This document shows, in pieces, positions 7,769-15,587 of a stretch of 32,633 nucleotides of DNA. The number at the start of each line of letters is the position of its first letter. Position 1 is the stretch's first letter. Location of the stretch: positions 1 through 32,633 of the forward strand of contig CAMDJM010000054.1 in NCBI GenBank assembly GCA_945900785.1, read 5' to 3'. The position numbers and the translations under genes were made by a program. Origin of the DNA: Akkermansia muciniphila. GTDB taxonomy: Bacteria; Verrucomicrobiota; Verrucomicrobiia; Verrucomicrobiales; V1-33. The notes under the pieces were generated by a model. That model did no database searches, was not told the origin of the DNA, and saw nothing but the letters and a program-made list of their open reading frames with translations.

Positions 7769-9508
7769 TCAGCGCCCGGCATCCTCAGGCAGCGGTGCCA
7801 CGGGCGGGGCGGTTTCCTGACCGGGGAGCACGTCCAAGGCGGTGGTAGGATCGGAGGGCAGATTTTGTTCAGCCGCTGGCAAGGGCGGCAGGAGGAGTCC
7901 TTTGGCGATGGCCAGGGTGGCGCGGGCCCGGGCGGGGCCGGAGGGGAGTCCGGGCAGGTAGGCAGCAGCGGCGGCCTGGTCGGAAATGGCCCGGTTCCGG
8001 ATACGGTCGAGGGGCTCGCCGCGGTTGGGAGGATCGTTTGCCGGGTAGCCGATGATGTCCTCCGCTGCCGTTGTGGCCAAGGCATCCAGGAGGTCGGCCC
8101 GGGGACCAGATAGTTCCTTGTTTTCTTCACCTGCGGGGGCATTCCGTTCGGCAGACTTTGGCCCGGGCAGCAGACTCAGGGCGGCGGGCCAGTCGCCAAT
8201 GCGGGTGAGGAAATCGGCCAGTTCGAGGCGGACGGAGTCTGCCAGAGTAATTTTAGGAGCCAGAGCGAGGGCCTCGGTGGCCAAATCGGAGGCGGTTTGG
8301 ATTTCTCCCGCTTTGAAGGCATGACTCATCACCATGACGAGCTGGGGCACCTGCTGCTCCGGGGCGACGATGGTGTGGGCGGCATCCGTGGCATCCTGCA
8401 GGGCTTTTTTGGACTCGGCAAAAAGCAGGGCGTCCGGCAGGAGTTCCGCCAGCTCAGCGAGGAAGGTGGCGCGTTGCACCGGGTCCTTCAGCGCCGCCGC
8501 CTCCTCCAGGGCAGCGCGCAGCGGGATGGCGGTGGCCTCAGGACCGGAGGCTGGGTTGCGCATTTTAGCCAAGGCGATGAGGGCACGGATGTGGGCCGGG
8601 CCGGGCGGGGCGGCTTTCAATTCCTGCTCAAGTTCAGCAATGATTTCCTCCGCCGGACGCAGCGGAAAGCCGGATAACACGGCCTCCAATTCAAATTTCC
8701 GGCGCAGGGCCGGGGTGGGAGCCTCGGCAGCCACCGCCGCCGTATCCAGCGCAGCCTGGGTTTCCCCGCGTCCGAATGAAATCCGGAAGAGTTCGAGCCA
8801 AACCTCCTCCTGATCGGCGGCAGGCAGCCGCCGGATCGCCCCGAAAGCCTGCTGGGGACCGTCCGTGATGGCCAATTGGACCCGGGTCCAGGCGAATTCC
8901 GGAAGCAACAGAGCGGCCTGGTCCGGCGGCAGCGTGGTCTGGGCTGCCTCCAATTCCGCGAGAAGTGTGCGGGCGGTGTCCTGACCGTCCGTCTCGGCGA
9001 GGCGGCGGGCCAGACGGGCGCGCAAGAGGGGCGTTTTTGCTTCAGCCAAAGCGATATCGCCGAAACCCAGCAGGGCAATTTGGAGCAAAATTTCCTCCTT
9101 CATCCGGGCACGCCGGGCGGAATCCGCGATGCGGTCGCACATGGTCAGGGAAATGCCGAGATTTTTCGCATCCTGTTGCAGATGGGCCTGGGCGAGCTGG
9201 CGGATGGTGCGGGCCTGCACCACAGGATCGGCAATGCGGGAAGCGGTTTCCAGCCCCTCGGGCACCATGCCTTGCCGGGACTGAAGAAGGGCGACTTCCA
9301 TCAGGTCGAAGTCAATCACCAAGCGCTCCAGTGGGTCGTTCAAACCGGATTCGGCGAGAGCCCGGGCGACCAGTTGGGTGGTGGTGTGGGGCTGCCAGGT
9401 TTCCCGCGCGGGACGGAACCACCAGTAGAGAAAACCAAGGCAGAGGATGGCCGTGAGCAACAGCCCGAGCCAACTCTCACTTTTTTTGGGGATGGGGGAA
9501 TCGCTCAC
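7769..9508 (-). CDS. membrane-anchored helical-repeat protein of unknown function
   Basis: This 579-residue protein has one N-terminal membrane helix (about 12-31, LGLLLTAILCLGFLYWWF) and a long all-helical remainder rich in Ala, Leu and Glu. Repeating segments such as IADPVVQARTIRQLAQAHLQ and LKDPVQRATFLAELAELLPD look like a TPR-like alpha-solenoid, which would serve as a protein-binding scaffold. The topology predicts a short cytoplasmic tail and a periplasmic solenoid. The C-terminal 60 residues are Pro-rich and probably disordered. Its start codon overlaps the stop of the upstream FHA-cyclase gene (ATGA at 9505-9508), so the two are translationally coupled and probably work together. I do not recognise a named family. 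Confidence 0.7.
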   Translation of the reverse strand: MSDSPIPKKSESWLGLLLTAILCLGFLYWWFRPARETWQPHTTTQLVARALAESGLNDPLERLVIDFDLMEVALLQSRQGMVPEGLETASRIADPVVQARTIRQLAQAHLQQDAKNLGISLTMCDRIADSARRARMKEEILLQIALLGFGDIALAEAKTPLLRARLARRLAETDGQDTARTLLAELEAAQTTLPPDQAALLLPEFAWTRVQLAITDGPQQAFGAIRRLPAADQEEVWLELFRISFGRGETQAALDTAAVAAEAPTPALRRKFELEAVLSGFPLRPAEEIIAELEQELKAAPPGPAHIRALIALAKMRNPASGPEATAIPLRAALEEAAALKDPVQRATFLAELAELLPDALLFAESKKALQDATDAAHTIVAPEQQVPQLVMVMSHAFKAGEIQTASDLATEALALAPKITLADSVRLELADFLTRIGDWPAALSLLPGPKSAERNAPAGEENKELSGPRADLLDALATTAAEDIIGYPANDPPNRGEPLDRIRNRAISDQAAAAAYLPGLPSGPARARATLAIAKGLLLPPLPAAEQNLPSDPTTALDVLPGQETAPPVAPLPEDAGR

Positions 9509-10419
9509 CGGACAAAGAGTTCTGGAGCACTTTCCACGGCGTAGATCCCGACGGGATTTTCCTTCCCTTTCAGGGTGTGGGTGCCGAGGGAGCGCACGTG
9601 TTTAAGTCCCTCCTTCCAGCCCTTGAGGAGATCGGAAGAGACGAGGATATCGCTGCCAAGCTGGCGGGTCAGGGCCTGAATGCGGAAGGTGGTATTGACC
9701 GCATCGCCCAGCATGGTGAGCCCGCCCTGGCCGAGCTGGCCCCATGAAACTTCGCCCATGTGCAGGGCCACGCCACTGGAGAATTCGACATCGTAGCGTT
9801 CAAAGGTCCATTTCATTTCCTCCTGGATCAGGGAGCAGCTTTCCCGGAGGTAGCGGGCGGCGGAGAGGGCCCATTGCCGGGCATTTGGCGTCACATCCGT
9901 CCAATAAGCCAGCACGGCGTCTCCGATGAATTTATCAATCGCGGCGCCGTGCTCGGTGAGGACCTGATCGCAGTAGGAATACCACGAGCCGATCGCCTGG
10001 GCCAGCTCGTCTGGCGGCAGCACCTCGGAAAGGCGGGTGAATCCCTTGATATCACTTACCAGAATGATCATGGGCACCACCTGCATGTCCTGGACTTCGT
10101 TCCCCAGACGTGGGCCGGCGTGGGGTAGCTCAAAGCGGTATTCAAAATCGCAAATCCGGATCACATCCCCCGGCTCCAACTGGCGGGTGGTGGTCACGCG
10201 CTCATTATTAATGTAGCTACCATTAAAACTTCCCAAATCGTAGAACCAAAATTCATCGTCCTCCTGTCGGCGGATCATGGAATGGCGGCGGGAGACCCGG
10301 TTGTCAGGCAAGGGAATGGTGCTGTCAGATTTGCGGCCAAATATAGCCGTCTCGGGGAGGACCACTTCGGATCCATCCGCCAAGCTGATCAACCTCGGTC
10401 GTAAATCATTATCTGTCAT
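9505..10419 (-). CDS. FHA domain-class III adenylate/guanylate cyclase
   Basis: This 304-residue cytosolic protein has an FHA domain at about 10-97 with the phosphothreonine-binding residues in place: FGRKSD (G28, R29), RVSRRH (S43, R44, H46) and SFNGSYIN (N66). A class III nucleotide cyclase domain follows at about 115-300. The metal aspartates are D123 (VSDIKGFTRLSE) and D167 (DKFIGDAVLAYW). K163 is at the purine-binding position, and LGDAVNTTFRI supplies the transition-state N242 and R246. These residues predict an active enzyme, more likely making cAMP than cGMP, although specificity cannot be fixed by eye. The FHA domain implies control by a phosphorylated partner from a Ser/Thr kinase not seen here. 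It overlaps by 4 bp with the downstream helical-repeat membrane protein. No Shine-Dalgarno site is obvious. Confidence 0.88.
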   Translation of the reverse strand: MTDNDLRPRLISLADGSEVVLPETAIFGRKSDSTIPLPDNRVSRRHSMIRRQEDDEFWFYDLGSFNGSYINNERVTTTRQLEPGDVIRICDFEYRFELPHAGPRLGNEVQDMQVVPMIILVSDIKGFTRLSEVLPPDELAQAIGSWYSYCDQVLTEHGAAIDKFIGDAVLAYWTDVTPNARQWALSAARYLRESCSLIQEEMKWTFERYDVEFSSGVALHMGEVSWGQLGQGGLTMLGDAVNTTFRIQALTRQLGSDILVSSDLLKGWKEGLKHVRSLGTHTLKGKENPVGIYAVESAPELFVR

Positions 10420-10707
10420 GCAGTTGTGCCCCGTAAGGGGGCTGGCTCCCTATTTTCTTCGCAGACTCTAGAGGAAACCACGCTAAAAGAGAAGAATCTG
10501 TTTGGGTGAATTGGTGGGAGATCAAAGGCAGATTTGTGCATATTTCGTGCCGTTGCCGGCCCGGAAGCCCAGTCAGCGGCCTTGGACAGGAAAGTTGTGT
10601 GCGCAGATCCTTTCTTTTTTGGGGAAAGGAGAGGGAGCATGCGATTTTCAGGAGGTTCCCCTTGAGTCCGGGAATCCGGTAGGGCTTCACCTGAACTAAA
10701 GGTTCCC

Positions 10708-11910
10708 ATGCGAAACCCAAAGATGCCCCATTTAGTCCTCCACTTGTCCCTGGCCTCTGCCGCTTTGCTTTTCCCTGTTCTGAGTCCCCTGTGGGCGGGT
10801 TCCGAAACGGCAAAGGATGGGCTTGGTGCCCTCGGCAAGGATCAGGCTGGTCAGGGTGGTGCGTCCGGATCCGCTGCTGCTTTGCCTTTCCGGAATGAGG
10901 TAAAGATCAGCACCGCTGCCGGGTTCCGGACGATTGAGTCGAATGGCTGGCCGGAGGAAACGCCAAAGTTTCCGCGCCGGGGGAATCCCCATACCGCCAA
11001 ACCGCAGCATTATCAATTTCGCGTGCCGGTGCAGCCCAAGGCGCAGGAACATCCCGTCCGGGCCGGGGGGTATTGGTGGGGCGTGGCCTTGAATGGGGTG
11101 CCTTTTGAACCGGGCACGGGGGAAACCTGGCAAAATAATCCGCAATCCGGCTGGCGGTATGAAGCCGCCACGGGGTTTTTGGACCTGGGTCTGGATGAGC
11201 ATCATGCGCATGTGCAACCCACCGGAGCCTATCACTATCATGCGCTGCCGGTGGGCCTGGTGGGCCAGCTCGGCGGGGATGGCGCGACGATGCGTCTGAT
11301 TGGCTGGGCTGCGGATGGGTTTCCGCTCTACAGCGGATATGCCCACAAGGTTCCGGCGGATCCAAAAAGCCCGCTGGGTGCCATGAAATCCAGCTACCGG
11401 CTGAAAGCGGGGAACCGTCCGGCGCAGGCGGATGGGCCCGGGGGAAAATACGATGGACGTTTTACGCAGGACTTTGAGTTTGTGCCGGGCAGCGGTGATC
11501 TCGACGAGTGCAATGGCCGCAGCGGCGTGACCCCGGAGTTTCCCCAAGGCACCTATTACTATTGCGTGACCGCAGCATTTCCGTTTGTCCCCCGGCTCTG
11601 GCGGGGAGAGCCGGACCAGAGCTTCTTCAAAAATGACCGTCCTCCGGGCGGGGGACCGCCCGGCCGAGGGGGTGCTGGAGCGGGACCGGGAGCGGGACCG
11701 GGGCTGGAAAGGCGGCCTCCCCCTCCCCCTGTCCAGGTGATGGACCGGAATGGCGACGGGGCGTTGGATGCGGACGAGCTGGCCAAAGCTCCGGAATCCC
11801 TGCTGCTTTTGGATCAAAACAAGGACGGCAAGCTTTCCGGGGAGGAATTGCGGCCAAGTCCACCGCCTGGAGGAACAGGGCCGCCACCAGGAGGACCCGG
11901 ACCGGAGTAG
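10708..11910 (+). CDS. secreted YHYH-domain protein with C-terminal EF-hands
   Basis: This 400-residue exported protein has a signal peptide with a core at about 9-28 and cleavage near PLWAG. The YHYH domain spans about 100-300: GYWWGVALNGVPFEPGTG, HHAHVQPTGAYHYHALP with the name-giving YHYH at 175-178, then IGWAADGFPLYSGY and GDLDECNGRSGVTPEFPQGTYYY with C268 and C286 possibly disulfide-linked. A Gly/Pro linker (about 312-342) leads to two EF-hand loops, DRNGDGALDADE (346-357) and DQNKDGKLSGEE (369-380), whose acidic positions fit Ca2+ binding. The tail is Pro/Gly-rich. The biochemical role of YHYH proteins is unknown; the His cluster suggests metal. A weak AAAGG lies six bases before the ATG. 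The 288-base divergent gap to the cyclase gene (10420-10707) holds no gene and no promoter I can call with confidence. Confidence 0.85.
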   Translation: MRNPKMPHLVLHLSLASAALLFPVLSPLWAGSETAKDGLGALGKDQAGQGGASGSAAALPFRNEVKISTAAGFRTIESNGWPEETPKFPRRGNPHTAKPQHYQFRVPVQPKAQEHPVRAGGYWWGVALNGVPFEPGTGETWQNNPQSGWRYEAATGFLDLGLDEHHAHVQPTGAYHYHALPVGLVGQLGGDGATMRLIGWAADGFPLYSGYAHKVPADPKSPLGAMKSSYRLKAGNRPAQADGPGGKYDGRFTQDFEFVPGSGDLDECNGRSGVTPEFPQGTYYYCVTAAFPFVPRLWRGEPDQSFFKNDRPPGGGPPGRGGAGAGPGAGPGLERRPPPPPVQVMDRNGDGALDADELAKAPESLLLLDQNKDGKLSGEELRPSPPPGGTGPPPGGPGPE

Positions 11911-11940
11911 CTTGAGGGTATCGCTGCTTTTTGAAAAAAG

Positions 11941-12807
11941 TCAGTTCTTTCCTGGTCCCAAGGGCAGGGCATGCACTCCAAGATGGCTGCCGGAGGGCCG
12001 TTCCAAGCCGGGGATGCCGGCGTGGATCGGGCGGTTCAGGATCAAGGGTTTGCCATCGGCCGCCGCCAGCACCATGGTAGTGGTGCCGCCGCCATCCAGG
12101 TTGATGCCGGATTGGGCCCCCATGGCCCGCAGCCAGTCTGCCATCTCCAAGGTGGTGCAGCCCTCACTGCGGCCAGTCTGGCGGCCATCGACGGTCAGCA
12201 ACCAGAGGGTCTGGCCGTCGGCGCTCACTCCGGCGCCGGTGCGGGGGTGCAATTTTGTGTCGGAAGCCACCGTCCGGCCCTGCCAGAGGACGATTTGGAA
12301 TCCCGCGACCGCTTCCTGGATTTGCTGGCCGGGAAACGGCGGGCGCTGGATTTTAGCTTTGCCGTTTTTCAGAATCAGCAGAGCCGGGGAGCCATCGTCC
12401 GGCGATACCAGTTGCCCGCCGGAGATCTGCAGGCCCACCACATCCAGAGGCCCGCCTTCCAGGGTGGTCACCTTGTCGAAGGGGGCTGCATTGACCGCTG
12501 CCTGGCAGCGCTGGGTTTTGAGAAAACTGCTGGTCCATTGCCCCGTGGTCTCGCCCGGAGCCCCGCCATTTCCGGGCGTGGCCACCAGGGAAACGCCCGG
12601 GGCATCCAGGTGCACCCGCAGGATCTGCGCCTGGATAGGACGTGGCTTCGTCAGCACCACTGGGGCCAGTTCGATCCCTTGGAAAACCGGCCGCCAGGCA
12701 GCCCCGCGGAAGTTCTCCACCCCCGCCGTTTCTTCAGCCCACGCACCACCTGCCAATAACAGCCACGCAGTGGTGCTTTGGACAGGTCCGGGAAGCAAAC
12801 GGAGCAT
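11941..12807 (-). CDS. exported phosphodiester glycosidase (NAGPA/DUF2233-like)
   Basis: This 288-residue protein carries a signal peptide (core about 11-22, cleavage near AWAEE) and a single domain of the phosphodiester glycosidase family, related to the enzyme that uncovers mannose-6-phosphate in animals and to bacterial exopolysaccharide enzymes. Family landmarks are NAAPF (106-110), HPRTGAGV (187-194), LLTVDGRQ (203-210) and the signature NLDGGGTTTMV (236-246). It probably cleaves a sugar from a phosphodiester-linked glycan at the cell surface; the substrate is unknown. It lies 18 bases downstream of the PQQ-like propeller gene on the same strand and is probably cotranscribed with it. It converges on the YHYH gene with a 30-base gap and no evident terminator. 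Confidence 0.85.
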   Translation of the reverse strand: MLRLLPGPVQSTTAWLLLAGGAWAEETAGVENFRGAAWRPVFQGIELAPVVLTKPRPIQAQILRVHLDAPGVSLVATPGNGGAPGETTGQWTSSFLKTQRCQAAVNAAPFDKVTTLEGGPLDVVGLQISGGQLVSPDDGSPALLILKNGKAKIQRPPFPGQQIQEAVAGFQIVLWQGRTVASDTKLHPRTGAGVSADGQTLWLLTVDGRQTGRSEGCTTLEMADWLRAMGAQSGINLDGGGTTTMVLAAADGKPLILNRPIHAGIPGLERPSGSHLGVHALPLGPGKN

Positions 12808-12825
12808 CAGGATTGACTGCCAGGG

Positions 12826-14169
12826 TTACGGCGCATTCCCCACACAGAAAAGCGCGGCATTGGTGCGGATGAAAAGGCATCCCTGAGCCGCCGCCAGGCT
12901 GGAACGGATATCCTTTTGGGAAGGGTCTCCAAAATCCACCTGGTGCAGGAGTTTTGCCTTATCGCCGGCGGCCAGCACCGTCACCGTGCCCCGTTGGTCC
13001 ATAAAGTAAATTTTCCCATCGGCTCCGGTGGGGGACGCCTCGATTTTCGTGCCGTCATCCACGCGGTATTCCCAGAACAGCTTGCCGGACGTTGGATCCA
13101 CGCAGGTCATCGCCTTGCGGTCGCTGTTCATGATATAAAACCGGCCTTGATAGAACAGGGGCGTGGACACATCGGAGGATACATGCTGGCTATTGACCTC
13201 ATCACCACTCACCCAGGCGCTGTTGGCTTCGGTGAGGAGGCCCTCACCTCCTGCCTTCCAGGCATAAACAGGAGCCCGTTTCGGGGCGCAGGCGAGGATG
13301 ACGCCGTCCCCTGCCACCGGACCAGGCACGAGCCGCCAGTGGGAGATTTTTTCCGGATTCCAGGAGGGGGAGCGCCACCGCTCCTTGCCCGTTGCCGGAT
13401 CGTGTCCGGTCAGGATGTCTCCTCCCGCCACCAGCAACTCGGTTTGGCCCTTGAAGGTGTAAGGCATCGGCGTGGCAAAGGATTCCAGGGATTCCGCATT
13501 GGCCGTGCTGGGCCGCACGACGCGCCAGAGTTCCTTTCCTGTTTCCGGGGAAAGGGCGAGAAGATAGGAATCATTTCCTCCGCCTGGCTTGCCGCGCAGG
13601 GCTCCATTTCCGTCGAAGGAAGTATCCCGCTGCAGCACCTGCAGGACGAGCCGGCCGCCGTGCAGCACCGGGCTGCTGGAGAAGGTCCATAGAAAGGCAA
13701 AGCTGCCGAAGTCCTGCTGGATCTGGCGGGCCCAGAGTGGCTTCCCGTTGAAATCAAAGGCGGCCATGTCCCCGGTGCCGAAAAAGAAGATCACCCGCTG
13801 CCCATTCGTCACTGGTGAAGGCCCGGCGTAGGTGCTGCGGTCGTCCTGGCGGAAACCTTTGCCGATTTCCTTCGTCCAGCGCACCGCGCCGGTCTTCCGG
13901 TCCAGGCAGAGGCCCAGCAATTTTTGGGTGGCCTCCTCCGTGCTGGTCAGGAAAACACTGTCTTCCCACACCACGGGGGTTGACGCTGCCGGTCCCGGCA
14001 TGGACGCGGACCACAGGCAGTTTTCCTTCGGCGAAAAGGTGGCCGGAAGCCCGGTTTCAGCCGAGGATCCATCGAAGTTAGGACCCCGCCAGTTGGGCCA
14101 GTTTCCGGCATGGAGCGGCAGGGTCGCAGAGAACAGCAGGGCAATCGAGAGTTGGCGCAAAGCATTCAT
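12826..14169 (-). CDS. exported PQQ-like beta-propeller protein
   Basis: The product is 447 residues from ATG at 14169 (MNALRQLSIALL), which gives a compact signal peptide ending near LPLHA. An in-frame ATG at 14196 would add nine residues. The mature start NWPNWRGPNFDGSS is typical of secreted PQQ_2 propellers in this phylum. Several blades with the pattern D.KTG...W can be read: LDRKTGAVRWTKEIG, FNGKPLWARQIQ, LSPETGKELWRV, HDPATGKERWRS and VDPTSGKLFWEYRVDDG. These propellers generally do not bind PQQ and serve as periplasmic binding or scaffold modules, so an enzymatic role is not implied. The glycosidase follows after 18 bases, suggesting a shared exported function. The bases before the start (TTCTTTTT) match those before the Tyr-rich gene at 29582. 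Confidence 0.87.
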   Translation of the reverse strand: MNALRQLSIALLFSATLPLHAGNWPNWRGPNFDGSSAETGLPATFSPKENCLWSASMPGPAASTPVVWEDSVFLTSTEEATQKLLGLCLDRKTGAVRWTKEIGKGFRQDDRSTYAGPSPVTNGQRVIFFFGTGDMAAFDFNGKPLWARQIQQDFGSFAFLWTFSSSPVLHGGRLVLQVLQRDTSFDGNGALRGKPGGGNDSYLLALSPETGKELWRVVRPSTANAESLESFATPMPYTFKGQTELLVAGGDILTGHDPATGKERWRSPSWNPEKISHWRLVPGPVAGDGVILACAPKRAPVYAWKAGGEGLLTEANSAWVSGDEVNSQHVSSDVSTPLFYQGRFYIMNSDRKAMTCVDPTSGKLFWEYRVDDGTKIEASPTGADGKIYFMDQRGTVTVLAAGDKAKLLHQVDFGDPSQKDIRSSLAAAQGCLFIRTNAALFCVGNAP

Positions 14170-14460
14170 AAAAAGAAGAGGAAAAGAGAGGTGCATCCGG
14201 AAAGGGAATCCCCATAAACGCCCCGCTGCGCTTCAGTCTCTCACGGGGTGGCGGCAAAAGTGGTAGCTGGATGCAATTGTGGCGGCTTCTGTTTCCACGG
14301 TGAATGGCAGAACCGGCGGCCTGTGAAACCCGCTGGGACGTCGCGCTGCCCGCCTTCGCATTTCCGCACAGCCCCGGGCAAAGCGCTGATTTGTAAATAA
14401 ATGGGAGTGGAGTCCGCGCTTTCCAACCGTAATATTCAAACCTTTGCTTTCCATAATTCC

Positions 14461-15558
14461 ATGACTTTCCGACATTTGCTTTCCTCCAGGGTTTGGCTCC
14501 CCGTTTTTGTTATTGCGTCAGATGTCCTGGTGGTTCCACTTCAAGCGGATTCGCTCCAGGAGCGCCAGGCCCGCGTGATGACGGTGGTGGGCCAGGTGAG
14601 CCCTGCCGTAGTGGCCATCTCAGGCTCCAGCGCCAAGGGCATGATGGGTTCCGGCAGCGGGGTGATTGTGAGCAAAGATGGTCTGGTGCTGACCGCCGGG
14701 CACGTCCTCGCAGCGACCGGCACCGAGTTGCTGATTACCCTGCCTGGGGGCCGGGAGGTGAAGGGCAAATCCCTGGGGCGTGACATGGACCGTGATGCGG
14801 CTCTGGCCCAAATCACTGACCCGGGTGACTATCCTTTTGTGGAGATGGCTTCATCCGAAAGTGTGGAAGAAGGCGAGTGGGTGCTGGCACTGGGACACCC
14901 CGGGGGATACGATCCACAGCGCGCCGCTCCCCTGCGCGTCGGCCGGCTTTGGGAGAACGACAGCAAGGCCTACTACCGGAGCGACTGCACCGTTTCCGGT
15001 GGTGACAGCGGCGGGCCGCTGTTCGACTTGGACGGGCGGGTGATTGGCATCCATTCCAGCATTAGCCAGAATTTATCAGAAAACCGGCACGTGCCCATCG
15101 GCGTCTTTGCCGCTGATATGGAGCGGCTGAAAAAAGGCGATGTGTGGGGGCGGCTTTCGAAGCTGATGCCCGGCATGAAGGAGCCGGAGGAAACGGATGA
15201 ACCGAAGCCCCGCAACAGGGCCCAGGATGACAACCGCCTCCCGCGCCGCAATCTCCCACTGGAGCCCGAAGCCCCGGCAGCTCCGGCCCGGAATAAAGTG
15301 TATCTTGGCGTCCAACTGGAAGGCCTGAGTGATGGCGCAGGCGTGCAGGTGGTGGAAGTGGCCGATGGTTCCCCAGCTGCCAAGGCTGGTGTGGAGCTGG
15401 AAGACATTATTATTAAAGTCGACGGTGCCGAGGTGACCGAAAACCGGGACATCGTCACGAAAGTCCAGGCTGCCAAGGCCGGAGATAAACTGAAGCTGAC
15501 GGTGAAACGCGGCAGCGCCCAAAAGGAACTGGAAGTGACCCTGGCTCCCGCTCCCTGA
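14461..15558 (+). CDS. HtrA/DegP-type serine protease with one PDZ domain
   Basis: This is a 365-residue exported protease. The first 30 residues from ATG 14461 form a signal peptide ending near LQADS. An in-frame ATG at 14401 would add 20 polar residues ahead of it and is less likely. The trypsin-like domain has an intact triad: H81 in LTAGHV, D112 in DMDRDAAL and S183 in SGGDSGGP, with the oxyanion glycines. A charged Pro-rich linker (about 250-272) leads to one PDZ domain (about 278-363, starting VYLGVQLEGL). HtrA enzymes degrade or refold damaged envelope proteins. The active site reads GDSGGP rather than the usual GNSGGP. A related but inactive gene follows after 29 bases and shares its terminator, so the pair is probably one operon. 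Confidence 0.9.
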   Translation: MTFRHLLSSRVWLPVFVIASDVLVVPLQADSLQERQARVMTVVGQVSPAVVAISGSSAKGMMGSGSGVIVSKDGLVLTAGHVLAATGTELLITLPGGREVKGKSLGRDMDRDAALAQITDPGDYPFVEMASSESVEEGEWVLALGHPGGYDPQRAAPLRVGRLWENDSKAYYRSDCTVSGGDSGGPLFDLDGRVIGIHSSISQNLSENRHVPIGVFAADMERLKKGDVWGRLSKLMPGMKEPEETDEPKPRNRAQDDNRLPRRNLPLEPEAPAAPARNKVYLGVQLEGLSDGAGVQVVEVADGSPAAKAGVELEDIIIKVDGAEVTENRDIVTKVQAAKAGDKLKLTVKRGSAQKELEVTLAPAP

Positions 15559-15587
15559 TTTTTAAAAACTAACTTTTTGTCAACCTC

